DNA of 5,895 nt, from positions 1 through 5,895 of the forward strand of contig CALJAQ010000081.1 in the NCBI GenBank assembly GCA_938029515.1, given 5' to 3'. The notes under the pieces are model-generated. The model saw only the letters and a program-made list of their open reading frames with translations. It ran no database searches and was not told the origin of the DNA. The DNA is from an uncultured Nitrososphaerales archaeon (lineage in GTDB: Archaea; Thermoproteota; Nitrososphaeria; Nitrososphaerales; JAAOZN01). This document shows, in pieces, positions 1-5,895 of this stretch. A program made the translations under genes and the position numbers. Position 1 is the stretch's first letter, and every line of letters starts with the position of its first letter.

Positions 1-1137
1 CCCAGAATCATAGGAGGCATAGCACCACACGTCCATAATCTATCTATACAATTGGTCAAGCTTGGTTTAGATGTACAAGTTGTGACCTGCGACTTCCCTA
101 ACACCCCCGAGTATGAGGAGGTTGAAGGGGTTGCCGTTCACAGATTTGACTCATATAAACATCCAACACCAGATTTCGCGTCTTGGATCCAGTTGATGAA
201 TCTAAGCATGCAAAGAGCAGCCACACAGGTAATCAAAGCAAAAAGAGGTAAAACGGTAATCCTACACGCACACGACTGGTTAACCGCGAAGGCTGGTATA
301 GGATTAAAGCATCTAAATAGGCTGCCACTTGTTGCGACAATACACGCTACTGAGTATGGACGTAGAGGGGGCGTATTTACAGAATATAATCAGATGATCC
401 ATGAAATTGAGGTTTGGCTTGGATACGAGGCTAAGAAAGTTATATGTTGCAGCCGCTTTATGGCTGAACAAGTAAACAAGGTTCTTAAAGTGCCTTATGA
501 GAAGATCCACATTATACCTAATGGTATAGATCCAACAGTCTTCTTAGAGTTAAAGGATGTGAAAGCTGTTCGCAACAGGTTTGTTGATAAAGATGGTGCC
601 CTCGTTCTTTTCGTCGGTAGGTTGGTTGTAGAGAAAGGTATTCATATTCTACTGGATGCTATACCTAAAGTGCTTCAGAAGGCGGATGCACGCTTTGTTA
701 TAGCTGGAGACGGCTATATGAAGGGTGAGATTTTGAACCGAGTTGCGCAAGAGGGGCTTAAAGATAAGGTTTTCGTCACAGGCTACCTTGATACCACTGT
801 TATAAGGAGCCTCTTTTTAGCCGCAGATGTGTGTGTAGTGCCTTCAATCTATGAACCGTTCGGGATAGTTGCATTAGAAGCTATGGCAGCAGGCTGCCCA
901 CTTGTGGTATCAGATACCGGCGGCCTCTCAGAGATTGTGGAGCATGGAAAAACTGGCATAAAAGTCCATCCTAACGATGCTAACTCTCTCGCTATGGGAA
1001 TTTTGAAGGTGTTAGAGTATAAAGAACTTGCTGAGGAGATGAAGAAGAATATGCGTAAGAAGGTGGTGCGTGAATATAGGTGGAGTACCATAGCAGAGGC
1101 GACGAAAAATGTTTACAAGCAGATTCTTAACAACTGA
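1..1137 (+). CDS. GT4-family glycosyltransferase (glycogen synthase-like), 5' partial
   Basis: This is a GT-B fold glycosyltransferase of family GT4, expected to move a sugar from an NDP-sugar donor to an unidentified acceptor in the cytoplasm. The frame is open from base 1 and gives 378 visible residues. The first ones read PRIIGGIAPHVHNLS, the glycine loop that normally sits about 10 residues into this family, so only the extreme N-terminus is missing. The TTG at 52 is therefore not a real start. Visible motifs are HAHDW (residues 89-93), IHATEYGRRGG as in archaeal glycogen-synthase-like GT4 proteins, the donor phosphate-binding pair R207 and K212 in GRLVVEKG, and the E-x7-E signature EPFGIVALE (E285 and E293) followed by the DTGGLSEIV loop. 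It ends with TGA, directly abutting the stop of convergent nreA. The family is secure. The substrate is not: glycogen, a compatible solute, a glycolipid or N-glycan assembly are all possible, and no neighbour helps. Confidence 0.93.
   Translation, partial: PRIIGGIAPHVHNLSIQLVKLGLDVQVVTCDFPNTPEYEEVEGVAVHRFDSYKHPTPDFASWIQLMNLSMQRAATQVIKAKRGKTVILHAHDWLTAKAGIGLKHLNRLPLVATIHATEYGRRGGVFTEYNQMIHEIEVWLGYEAKKVICCSRFMAEQVNKVLKVPYEKIHIIPNGIDPTVFLELKDVKAVRNRFVDKDGALVLFVGRLVVEKGIHILLDAIPKVLQKADARFVIAGDGYMKGEILNRVAQEGLKDKVFVTGYLDTTVIRSLFLAADVCVVPSIYEPFGIVALEAMAAGCPLVVSDTGGLSEIVEHGKTGIKVHPNDANSLAMGILKVLEYKELAEEMKKNMRKKVVREYRWSTIAEATKNVYKQILNN
1105..1109 (-). terminator. Candidate oligo-T terminator for the nreA transcript
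   Basis: A run of five T on the - strand lies about 30 bases beyond the nreA stop codon, inside the 3' end of the convergent glycosyltransferase gene. It mirrors the T-run on the other strand. No hairpin is visible, and a run this short also occurs by chance, so this is a weak candidate. Confidence 0.22.
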
Positions 1138-2439
1138 TTAAACATACTCTCTTATACTTTTTTGATGCAAAGCCTCTTTTAAAATTACGCTGTGCTCTAC
1201 CCAAGACCGTAAAGGAACTTTGAACAACCCTTTAACAAACCTTAAAGCATCTTCTAATGTATCAAATATCAGCGGCTTACTCTTGAAGGCTGCACGGACA
1301 CTCTCCCTAACATTCCAAACACCGACAGGAAGAATATATTCTGGGTATATTTCACGTAAAACGAGCGCTGTTGCTTGACGCCTAGATCTATTAAGAGCCT
1401 CGGCGACGGCTAGCCTTGCGGAATAGTAGCATCCACCTATAGATGGATATGTTTTACGCCCCCAATACCCTTCATAATCACCCATCAACGCAGGCTTAGA
1501 TGAAGAGCCTCCAGGGTTCCACGGTGTGCCTGGGAACCACGCTTCTATCCACTCGAAGCTCCAAGGTTTAGGCATCAATATGGCTACGTAGAGGTTACCT
1601 ATGTTCTTAAGATAATAGACTAAGTATTTGTCAACTGTAGGGTTGTATTTCACCTTTCTTACAAGTTTTTCTGATAGTATACTATCAACAGCGGTTATGC
1701 TCCACCTCGTTGGAACTAGTCTCCTTCTTCTCCCCTCCCCAAACATGCCTAAGCTGAAGGCACGCTGTATTCTCGTAACCATTACACCCTTCTCATATAG
1801 CCCAGCTACCGCTTCAGCAGCCTTTAGATCCCTGTCATAGTATGCTTTCTCTATTCTTTTATCGACCGTGCTGTTCGATGCCTTAAACGACCTTAACAGC
1901 GCTGATGGGCCAAAGGGTTGAGTAATATCTGATAAGATGAGCATCTTTGTAGGCTTCTTTTCGAAGACCGCTTCAGCATCCACGGATCGCATGCTCATCG
2001 CCAGCTCCTGTAGCGCATCTAAAAGCCTATGCCCAGCTGCGGCGGTTTTCACTTCAAGCCTACTCTTACCCCTGACAAGATTGTATCTGAATTCTACTAT
2101 CTCCTCTATCCCTCTACCTAACCACCACTCAGGGGTATCGAGCAAAACGTTGTCGCCGTGAAAATGGGGGACAAGTGGTCCGACAAACACCTTAGGGTAG
2201 CCCAAACGCCCTACAAAAGCTGCTGGTGGTGTTGAACCATCTAGTCGCTCACGGTCTATGGCGTTTTTGACTTTAACTAACGCTTCAGCCTTCAACAAGA
2301 TAGGACATCGGGCTTTGCCGCAGAGCATCTTCGCTCCTCTGCAAGCCAAGCATAGGGTGGGGTAGACTCTACCTGAAACCCTTACACTCCCTCTGAGGGC
2401 TTCGACTAGGTTATAAGGTAGAATATCTTCTACCCCCAC
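1138..2439 (-). CDS. nreA: NreA-like archaeal DNA repair protein
   Basis: This 433-residue protein matches the archaeal Nre family (N-terminal DUF650 and C-terminal DUF651 regions). In Haloferax, NreA acts with UvrABC and PCNA in repair of mitomycin C damage; its biochemical activity is not settled. Near the N-terminus is a four-cysteine zinc-binding motif, C30-x2-C33-x6-C40-x4-C45 (CLACRGAKMLCGKARCP). Family-like blocks follow: GPLVPHFHGDN (87-97), LSDITQPFGPSA (169-180), RRRLVPTRWSITAVD (238-252), and PGGSSSKPALMGDYEGYWGR (309-328). The last eight residues, QKSIREYV (426-433), fit a slightly degenerate PIP box, as expected for the PCNA-binding NreA type. The start is GTG. An in-frame TAG lies eight codons upstream with no other usable start between, and GGTGGTG sits 8 bases before it. 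It is the last gene of the - strand block, 53 bases after the F420 gene. Family confidence is high; the A-versus-B subtype rests on the C-terminal motif. Confidence 0.9.
   Translation of the reverse strand: MGVEDILPYNLVEALRGSVRVSGRVYPTLCLACRGAKMLCGKARCPILLKAEALVKVKNAIDRERLDGSTPPAAFVGRLGYPKVFVGPLVPHFHGDNVLLDTPEWWLGRGIEEIVEFRYNLVRGKSRLEVKTAAAGHRLLDALQELAMSMRSVDAEAVFEKKPTKMLILSDITQPFGPSALLRSFKASNSTVDKRIEKAYYDRDLKAAEAVAGLYEKGVMVTRIQRAFSLGMFGEGRRRRLVPTRWSITAVDSILSEKLVRKVKYNPTVDKYLVYYLKNIGNLYVAILMPKPWSFEWIEAWFPGTPWNPGGSSSKPALMGDYEGYWGRKTYPSIGGCYYSARLAVAEALNRSRRQATALVLREIYPEYILPVGVWNVRESVRAAFKSKPLIFDTLEDALRFVKGLFKVPLRSWVEHSVILKEALHQKSIREYV
1158..1163 (+). terminator. Candidate oligo-T terminator for the glycosyltransferase transcript
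   Basis: A run of six T on the + strand begins 20 bases after the glycosyltransferase stop codon. Archaeal RNA polymerase commonly terminates at oligo-T without needing a hairpin, and none is seen here. The run lies inside the 3' end of nreA, since there is no intergenic space. Assignment rests on position and composition only. Confidence 0.3.
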
Positions 2440-2447
2440 CCTTTGAG

Positions 2448-2454
2448 CACCACC
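2448..2454 (-). promoter_or_regulatory. Ribosome binding site of nreA (GGTGGTG)
   Basis: GGTGGTG lies 8 bases before the GTG start at 2439 and matches the GGTG core of archaeal Shine-Dalgarno sites. It supports GTG as the start, given that the ATG at 2456-2454 is out of frame and opens only an eight-codon reading frame. Confidence 0.5.
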
Positions 2455-2492
2455 ATCTAACTATTGGTGTGAGTTCTTGATTAACCTAACTT

Positions 2493-3578
2493 TTAGACTG
2501 CAATTGCTACCGGTAGTTCACCGATGGTTTTAGCTGACTTGCTTCTTTTGTTTCTAGAGAGTTTTAACATCAGATCGTAGGCTGATTTAAATTCCTGTAG
2601 AGGTTTTGCTTCAATAACCTTGTCTGTAATCATCCCATTAACTGCTTCTTCTCCTATCTTGCTCCTCACTAAAACAGCAGACCAACCGTCTAAGCCGACT
2701 CCACCAGCGGAAACATCAGCGTCTTCGGCCGTGAAGTCGTCGCAGAACTCGCACGCCCTCCTTACATAACCCTTTATATCCTTCAACGCTATCTCATACT
2801 GCCGCCCGTCTCTTAAGTAGATAAGGAACTTCCCTTTGATGTTGGTCTTAGATATCTGCCCTAAAGGTATCTTCATCTCGCCTTCAATCTTCTGCTTCAT
2901 CAACCCCCTGTAGTCGAAGCTCTCGCTGCAGAAGAGTCCTATTGAAATCTTAACGCGTTCGAAAGGTTTAACGTTATTACGATGTGCCTTCTTAAGTGAC
3001 TGAATCTGACAAGGCACACCTACAAACGCAACCTTACCCGCCGAGTAAGGCGCTAACTTAGGCACTTCTTCTAACAACGGTAGTATGTTAGGTGAATAGG
3101 TGTATCTTGTCCCAGCTGAGGCCAGTATCTCGTCAGCGCTCTTCGCTAAACGCGGCTCAGCTGACTGAGGCTGCTTACCTACACCGGAAAGTAGGGCAGC
3201 ATCTATCAAGCCTTTTTCATAAAGCCAGAGGAGAAGCGTAGTTACAAACCCCCCATCTTGGCAAACTCTGCGAACATCCTCTCTTGTAGTCCTCACAGCG
3301 TAAGCAGCCCTCACACCACCTACACCCTCACTCACCTCTCGGCCGATAAACCCCATCCTCTCCATGAGCACATCAGCCCTAGCGCATGAGTGTAAGCAGA
3401 GTCCACAGTCTATGCATAACCCCTCTTCCCTTAAAGGCTTCTCAACATATTCTAAGCACGCTCTGCTGTTAACTTTGCAAGCTACTACACATGTGCCGCA
3501 CCCTGAGCAGAGACCGGTTTCAATAACCCTGTCTAACACATCGGTGTATCTTAAGCCTTTTAACCATCTTAAGACCAT
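2493..3578 (-). CDS. FrhB/FpoF-like coenzyme F420 dehydrogenase with two N-terminal [4Fe-4S] motifs
   Basis: This belongs to the FrhB/FdhB family, cytoplasmic FAD iron-sulfur proteins that pass electrons between reduced F420 and a partner such as ferredoxin or a membrane complex. Residues are counted from the ATG (361 aa). Two ferredoxin-type Cx2Cx2Cx3C motifs come first: C24, C27, C30, C34 and C55, C58, C61, C65. The FrhB N-terminal region has CQDGG (106-110) followed by a TTLLLWLYEKGLIDAALL-type helix. The C-terminal region has VGVPCQ (C190), GLFC (C217), CEFC (C276, C279) and ADVSAGGVG-x-DGW (287-299). Two clusters fused to a single FrhB domain, and this length, resemble FpoF/FqoF of F420H2 dehydrogenases, but no Fpo, Frh or Fdh partner is in view. 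Many paralogs serve other oxidoreductases, so no symbol is given. ATG is preferred over the GTG nine bases upstream because that GTG lies inside the ribosome site AGGTGG. In CQDGG an aspartate stands where family members often have serine. Confidence 0.88.
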   Translation of the reverse strand: MVLRWLKGLRYTDVLDRVIETGLCSGCGTCVVACKVNSRACLEYVEKPLREEGLCIDCGLCLHSCARADVLMERMGFIGREVSEGVGGVRAAYAVRTTREDVRRVCQDGGFVTTLLLWLYEKGLIDAALLSGVGKQPQSAEPRLAKSADEILASAGTRYTYSPNILPLLEEVPKLAPYSAGKVAFVGVPCQIQSLKKAHRNNVKPFERVKISIGLFCSESFDYRGLMKQKIEGEMKIPLGQISKTNIKGKFLIYLRDGRQYEIALKDIKGYVRRACEFCDDFTAEDADVSAGGVGLDGWSAVLVRSKIGEEAVNGMITDKVIEAKPLQEFKSAYDLMLKLSRNKRSKSAKTIGELPVAIAV

Positions 3579-3583
3579 TTTCT

Positions 3584-3589
3584 CCACCT
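3584..3589 (-). promoter_or_regulatory. Ribosome binding site deciding the F420 protein start (AGGTGG)
   Basis: AGGTGG is placed 5 bases before the ATG at 3578. The alternative GTG at 3587-3585 is part of this same hexamer and would have no site of its own, so the ATG start is preferred and the protein is three residues shorter than the longest reading frame. Confidence 0.6.
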
Positions 3590-3604
3590 ATCTAATAAGC
3601 TTAG

Positions 3605-3612
3605 ATTTAAAA
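3605..3612 (-). promoter_or_regulatory. Possible TATA box upstream of the F420 protein gene
   Basis: On the - strand the gap between the membrane protein gene and the F420 gene reads GGAATGCTTTTAAATC. TTTTAAAT resembles an archaeal TATA box and is preceded by a purine-rich GGAA, which could act as a BRE. Its centre is about 30 bases before the ATG, so a start site at the usual distance would give an almost leaderless transcript. That conflicts with use of the AGGTGG site, so an internal promoter is possible but weakly supported. Confidence 0.25.
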
Positions 3613-3627
3613 GCATTCCACGAAGCC

Positions 3628-4044
3628 CTACCGTTTGTAGCCGAGCAGGTAAAATTCGATGGCTAGAGCGATTAGCAGCCCCACCGCGCCAGCAAACAGG
3701 TAAAAGTTGGTTAAGCGTCTGCTCACCACAAACCTGCTGCCACGGTAGATGAAGTAGACGCTTGCAACCCCAAGCATTAAGGTGAAGATGTTTAATACCG
3801 TCTCTCCTACACTCTGAACGGTTGATGTGGCGAAGATCATAGCTTGAGGGGCTTTAAGCCTCAGCCCTTCAAGCGCGGTGTTTACACCCCCGCCTAAAAG
3901 AATTAGGAGCGCAAGTAGATATAACCACTCTAATAGTCTATTGATAGATGGTGAGAGAGTGTTTTTTACACCCTTAATTAATCTGCTTCGCTCTAATCTT
4001 CTACTCAGCTTCAAAGATAGGTTGTCAAGAGCCTTCTTAATCAT
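3628..4044 (-). CDS. Small membrane protein with three predicted helices, function unknown
   Basis: I do not recognise this 138-residue protein (counted from ATG). The first 35 or so residues are strongly basic and helical (for example KLSRRLERSRLIKGVK) with no signal peptide. Three hydrophobic segments follow at about 36-57 (WLYLLALLILLGGGV), 80-100 (VLNIFTLMLGVASVYFIY) and 112-135 (FYLFAGAVGLLIALAIEFYLL). The basic N-terminus and the basic loop RGSRFVVSRR between segments 2 and 3 suggest N-terminus inside and the short C-terminal tail GYKR outside. No catalytic or metal motif is visible. The ATG has GGAGG 6 bases upstream and is preferred to the adjacent GTG, which would be only 3 bases from it. 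The gene overlaps the end of the zinc protein gene by 8 bases, with its ribosome site inside that gene, so translational coupling is likely. An anchor or scaffold role is possible but is only a guess. Confidence 0.75.
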   Translation of the reverse strand: MIKKALDNLSLKLSRRLERSRLIKGVKNTLSPSINRLLEWLYLLALLILLGGGVNTALEGLRLKAPQAMIFATSTVQSVGETVLNIFTLMLGVASVYFIYRGSRFVVSRRLTNFYLFAGAVGLLIALAIEFYLLGYKR

Positions 4045-4270
4045 CACAGCCCTCCTTTAAACGTTTAAGCTCCATCTTTGCAACATCTTTAACCCATTCT
4101 CCGCATTCAGGCAGCTCCAGCAGCCTCTCTAAATACCTTCTTTCACCCATATCTCCATACGCTCTACACCAACGCCGATACCCTTCTTTAAGGCTTCTGT
4201 ATGACTCTTTGTGATAGAAGCAGAGGCCTTCTTTAGATTCGCTTTCTCTCCAGCAGAGTAGACACTTCAA
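4037..4270 (-). CDS. 77-residue zinc-finger-like protein coupled to topA, function unknown
   Basis: This small, charged, soluble protein opens with a probable zinc knuckle, C3-x2-C6-x10-C17-x2-H20 (CLLCWRESESKEGLCFYH). A largely helical remainder follows, rich in K, R and E, with further cysteines at 35, 56 and 75 that do not form an obvious second site. Small archaeal proteins with a similar CxxC...CxxH head and a helical tail containing an EWV-type segment are known to me as uncharacterised; no function is assigned. The start is TTG, and its first bases form a TTGA overlap with the topoisomerase stop TGA. GAGGGG lies 6 bases upstream inside topA, which supports this unusual start, as does the immediate MKCLLC opening. 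The gene overlaps the membrane protein gene by 8 bases downstream. Tight coupling to topA suggests coordinated expression and perhaps a nucleic-acid or protein-binding role, which is inference. Confidence 0.75.
   Translation of the reverse strand: MKCLLCWRESESKEGLCFYHKESYRSLKEGYRRWCRAYGDMGERRYLERLLELPECGEWVKDVAKMELKRLKEGCDD
4050..4058 (-). promoter_or_regulatory. Strong ribosome binding site of the membrane protein gene (AAAGGAGGG)
   Basis: AAAGGAGGG is the strongest Shine-Dalgarno match in the window. It is embedded in the last codons of the zinc protein gene (those for KEG) and ends 6 bases before the ATG at 4044. It supports the small membrane protein as a real, translated gene. Confidence 0.6.
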
Positions 4271-5895
4271 GGCTTACCCCTCTTTTTAGTCGAGCAGCTC
4301 GGATTTACACAAAGCCTCCAAGGGTATCTGCTTAACACAACAGCCACCATAGGCCAGCCGCAAACCTTACACCTTCTATTAAGGCTTCTTATCTTGCCTT
4401 TTTGAGGCAGCGGCGCTGAAGCTTCACAACCTAACTTGTAGTTCGTGCAGCCGATAAACCGTTTACCCGTCTTCTTAGAGCGCATAACCTTAAGAGTCCC
4501 CTCTTTACACACTGGACAACTTCCAATAGTATCTTCCGCCGCTAAGCTGGATCGCGCCGCCTCTTTAACCTTCGAACCAAGATCCTCCTCAGCTACTTTA
4601 AGCCCTTCTAAGGATGTAAGTAGATGTGTTGCAGTTTTCTCTATCACGTCATCTCCACGTAGCCTACCTCTCTCTATATCTTCTAAAAACCTTTCAACCT
4701 CCCTAGTCATTTCTGTTGAGATTATGCTGGGGCTATATTTCTTCATAACCTCAATCACAGCGAAAGCCAGGTCTGTCGCTCTTATGCGGTTGCCGACGAT
4801 GTACCCTCTTTTGTAGAGGGTGTCGATGACCTCAGCTCTAGTCGCTTTTGTGCCAACGCCCTCCATTTCCATCTTAGCCAAAAGGCTGCTCTGGTTGTAT
4901 CGATGGGGAGGCTGCTCAAACCTCTCGACGACGTCAATAGAAACCACATTGAGCCTATCTCCCTCTTCTAAAGGGGGGAGCGGGTTATCTTCTGCGCCCG
5001 TATAACTTCTGTAGTATCTTATCCAACCCTCCTTTATAGTTCTCCGCCCACTCACCTTAAAGAGGTAAGAACCTATCCCTATATCAGCTGTAACCCCCTC
5101 CTTTACAGCGTATTCGCCAAAAACAGCTAAAAACCTCCTTACCACGAGATCATACAATTTACTCTGCCTATCATCCAGCCCTTGAGGGAGCTCACCCGTA
5201 GGGTATATTGCTGGATGCGCCGGATCTTCTTCTTCACCCTCAAACGGTCTAAGAGGCTTAGAAAGCAGCTCAGCGACATCAAACTTATACTGCTCAAGAT
5301 TCTGCAAACCGCCAAGAATCTTACGATACCCTATAGAAGGTGGAAGCTTTTGGCTTGAGGTGCGAGGGTAAGATATGAGCGCTTTCAGATACAAGCTCTC
5401 AGCCAACCTTAAAGTCTGCGAGGGTGAAAAACCAAAGACCCTGTAAGCTTCATGCTGTAGATCACCGAGGTTAAAGGGTGTAGGCGGATGCTGGTGTATG
5501 ATCTGCTTACTAACCTTTTTAACCGCAGCATCCTTCCCTCTACAGGCGAGCTTAATAGCTTGGGCTTCAGCCAGCCGCTCAACCTTTTCAACGGCATACG
5601 GAGCCCTAAAGGTGGAACCATCCTTATCTAGCAGAGCGCTTACACTCCAGAATGGTGTAGGAACAAACCACCTGATTTCGCACTCCCTCTCTACAACATA
5701 AGCCAAAGTAGGGCCTTGAACCCTACCTATGCTGAGTGTGCGATAACCGCCTTTAGACGAGTAGGCTTGGGTAAGAGCTCGAGTGAGATTCACACCCCAT
5801 AGAAAATCCACAACATGCCTAGTTCTACCAGCCTCAGCAAGCCTATTTGCAGGGTTAGAAGACGCTTTAGCAAAAGCCTCCCTCAACTCCTCTAA
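4267..5895 (-). CDS. topA: Archaeal type IA DNA topoisomerase, 5' partial (Toprim domain outside window)
   Basis: This ATP-independent enzyme relaxes negatively supercoiled DNA by cutting one strand through a 5'-phosphotyrosyl link. The frame is open to the window edge, giving 542 residues; the TTG at 5886 is internal. The Toprim domain is missing beyond the right edge. Counting from that TTG, one sees AGRTRHVVDFLWGVNLTRALT (19-39), SIGRVQGPTLAYVVERE (52-68), PPTPFNLGDLQHEAYR (134-149), the catalytic tyrosine Y173 in ISYPRTSSQ (171-179), and GVGTKATRAEVIDTLYKRGY (343-362). The C-terminus carries two four-cysteine zinc fingers: C457, C460, C480, C487 and C506, C509, C526, C531. These motifs and the PRTSSQ active site point to the archaeal TopA/Top3-like branch; there is no helicase portion in view, but reverse gyrase cannot be strictly excluded without the upstream sequence. 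It is the most upstream visible gene of the - strand block and overlaps the zinc protein gene by 4 bases. Confidence 0.93.
   Translation of the reverse strand, partial: LEELREAFAKASSNPANRLAEAGRTRHVVDFLWGVNLTRALTQAYSSKGGYRTLSIGRVQGPTLAYVVERECEIRWFVPTPFWSVSALLDKDGSTFRAPYAVEKVERLAEAQAIKLACRGKDAAVKKVSKQIIHQHPPTPFNLGDLQHEAYRVFGFSPSQTLRLAESLYLKALISYPRTSSQKLPPSIGYRKILGGLQNLEQYKFDVAELLSKPLRPFEGEEEDPAHPAIYPTGELPQGLDDRQSKLYDLVVRRFLAVFGEYAVKEGVTADIGIGSYLFKVSGRRTIKEGWIRYYRSYTGAEDNPLPPLEEGDRLNVVSIDVVERFEQPPHRYNQSSLLAKMEMEGVGTKATRAEVIDTLYKRGYIVGNRIRATDLAFAVIEVMKKYSPSIISTEMTREVERFLEDIERGRLRGDDVIEKTATHLLTSLEGLKVAEEDLGSKVKEAARSSLAAEDTIGSCPVCKEGTLKVMRSKKTGKRFIGCTNYKLGCEASAPLPQKGKIRSLNRRCKVCGWPMVAVVLSRYPWRLCVNPSCSTKKRGKP
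4277..4282 (-). promoter_or_regulatory. Ribosome binding site supporting the TTG start (GAGGGG)
   Basis: GAGGGG, inside the last codons of topA, lies 6 bases before the TTG at 4270. It is the main evidence for starting the zinc protein at a TTG. Confidence 0.5.

Noticed and set aside
52..54. TTG as the start of the glycosyltransferase
   Set aside because: The frame is open to base 1, and the residues before it form the conserved PRIIGG glycine loop of the family, so the gene begins before the window.
1628..2161. Two + strand reading frames opposite nreA
   Set aside because: They are low-complexity Ser/Leu-rich antisense shadows of a well-supported gene, with no motifs.
3585..3587. GTG start for the F420 protein
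   Set aside because: It lies inside the AGGTGG ribosome site that serves the ATG nine bases downstream.
3599..3614. Inverted repeat GCTT...AAGC in the gap before the F420 gene
   Set aside because: The stem is only four base pairs with an eight-base loop and is not followed by a T-run; chance is likely.
3364..3666. A 100-codon + strand reading frame across the F420 gene start
   Set aside because: It is antisense to the conserved iron-sulfur motifs, has no recognisable domain, and runs across the boundary between two supported genes.
4445..5005. + strand reading frames opposite topA
   Set aside because: They are antisense shadows of conserved topoisomerase and zinc-finger sequence, with biased composition and no family features.
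5884..5886. TTG as the start of the topoisomerase
   Set aside because: The frame stays open to the window edge, and the Toprim domain that must precede these motifs is absent, so this codon is internal.

Overview
The window looks like chromosomal DNA from an archaeon. The main reasons are an NreA-type repair protein (an archaeal family), an F420-linked FrhB/FpoF-type flavoprotein, an archaeal-style type IA topoisomerase with C-terminal zinc fingers, and Shine-Dalgarno sites of the GGTG/GGAGG kind used together with GTG and TTG starts. A TACK-type lineage (Bathyarchaeia, Aigarchaeota or a deep Nitrososphaeria relative) is my impression only; nothing here fixes the taxon. No rRNA, tRNA, CRISPR array, insertion sequence or phage gene was seen. 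Coding density is very high and no gene-free stretch exceeds about 55 bases.

Layout. From base 1 to 1137 on the + strand runs a GT4-family glycosyltransferase that lacks only its first dozen or so residues, cut by the window edge. The rest of the window, 1138-5895, is one co-directional block on the - strand. In transcription order it holds a type IA DNA topoisomerase (5' end cut by the right edge), a 77-residue zinc-finger-like protein, a three-helix membrane protein, a FrhB/FpoF-like F420 iron-sulfur flavoprotein, and an NreA-like DNA repair protein. The glycosyltransferase and nreA are convergent and their stop codons abut with no base between them. Each has an oligo-T run a short way inside the opposing gene that could serve as its terminator.

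How the genes may work together. topA, the zinc protein and the membrane protein are physically coupled: the first pair overlaps by 4 bases (TTGA), the second by 8 (ATGATTAA), and in both cases the downstream ribosome site lies inside the upstream gene. This suggests translational coupling. The FrhB-like and nreA genes follow after gaps of about 50 bases; the first gap carries a possible TATA-like element. topA and nreA share a DNA-maintenance theme. NreA also ends in a sequence that reads as a PCNA-interacting (PIP) box, linking it to the replication clamp. The F420 protein has no obvious partner subunit here.

The most interesting items are the topA-coupled zinc and membrane proteins of unknown function, the degenerate PIP box ending NreA, and the zero-gap convergent junction in which the putative terminator T-run coincides with the PIP-box codons.
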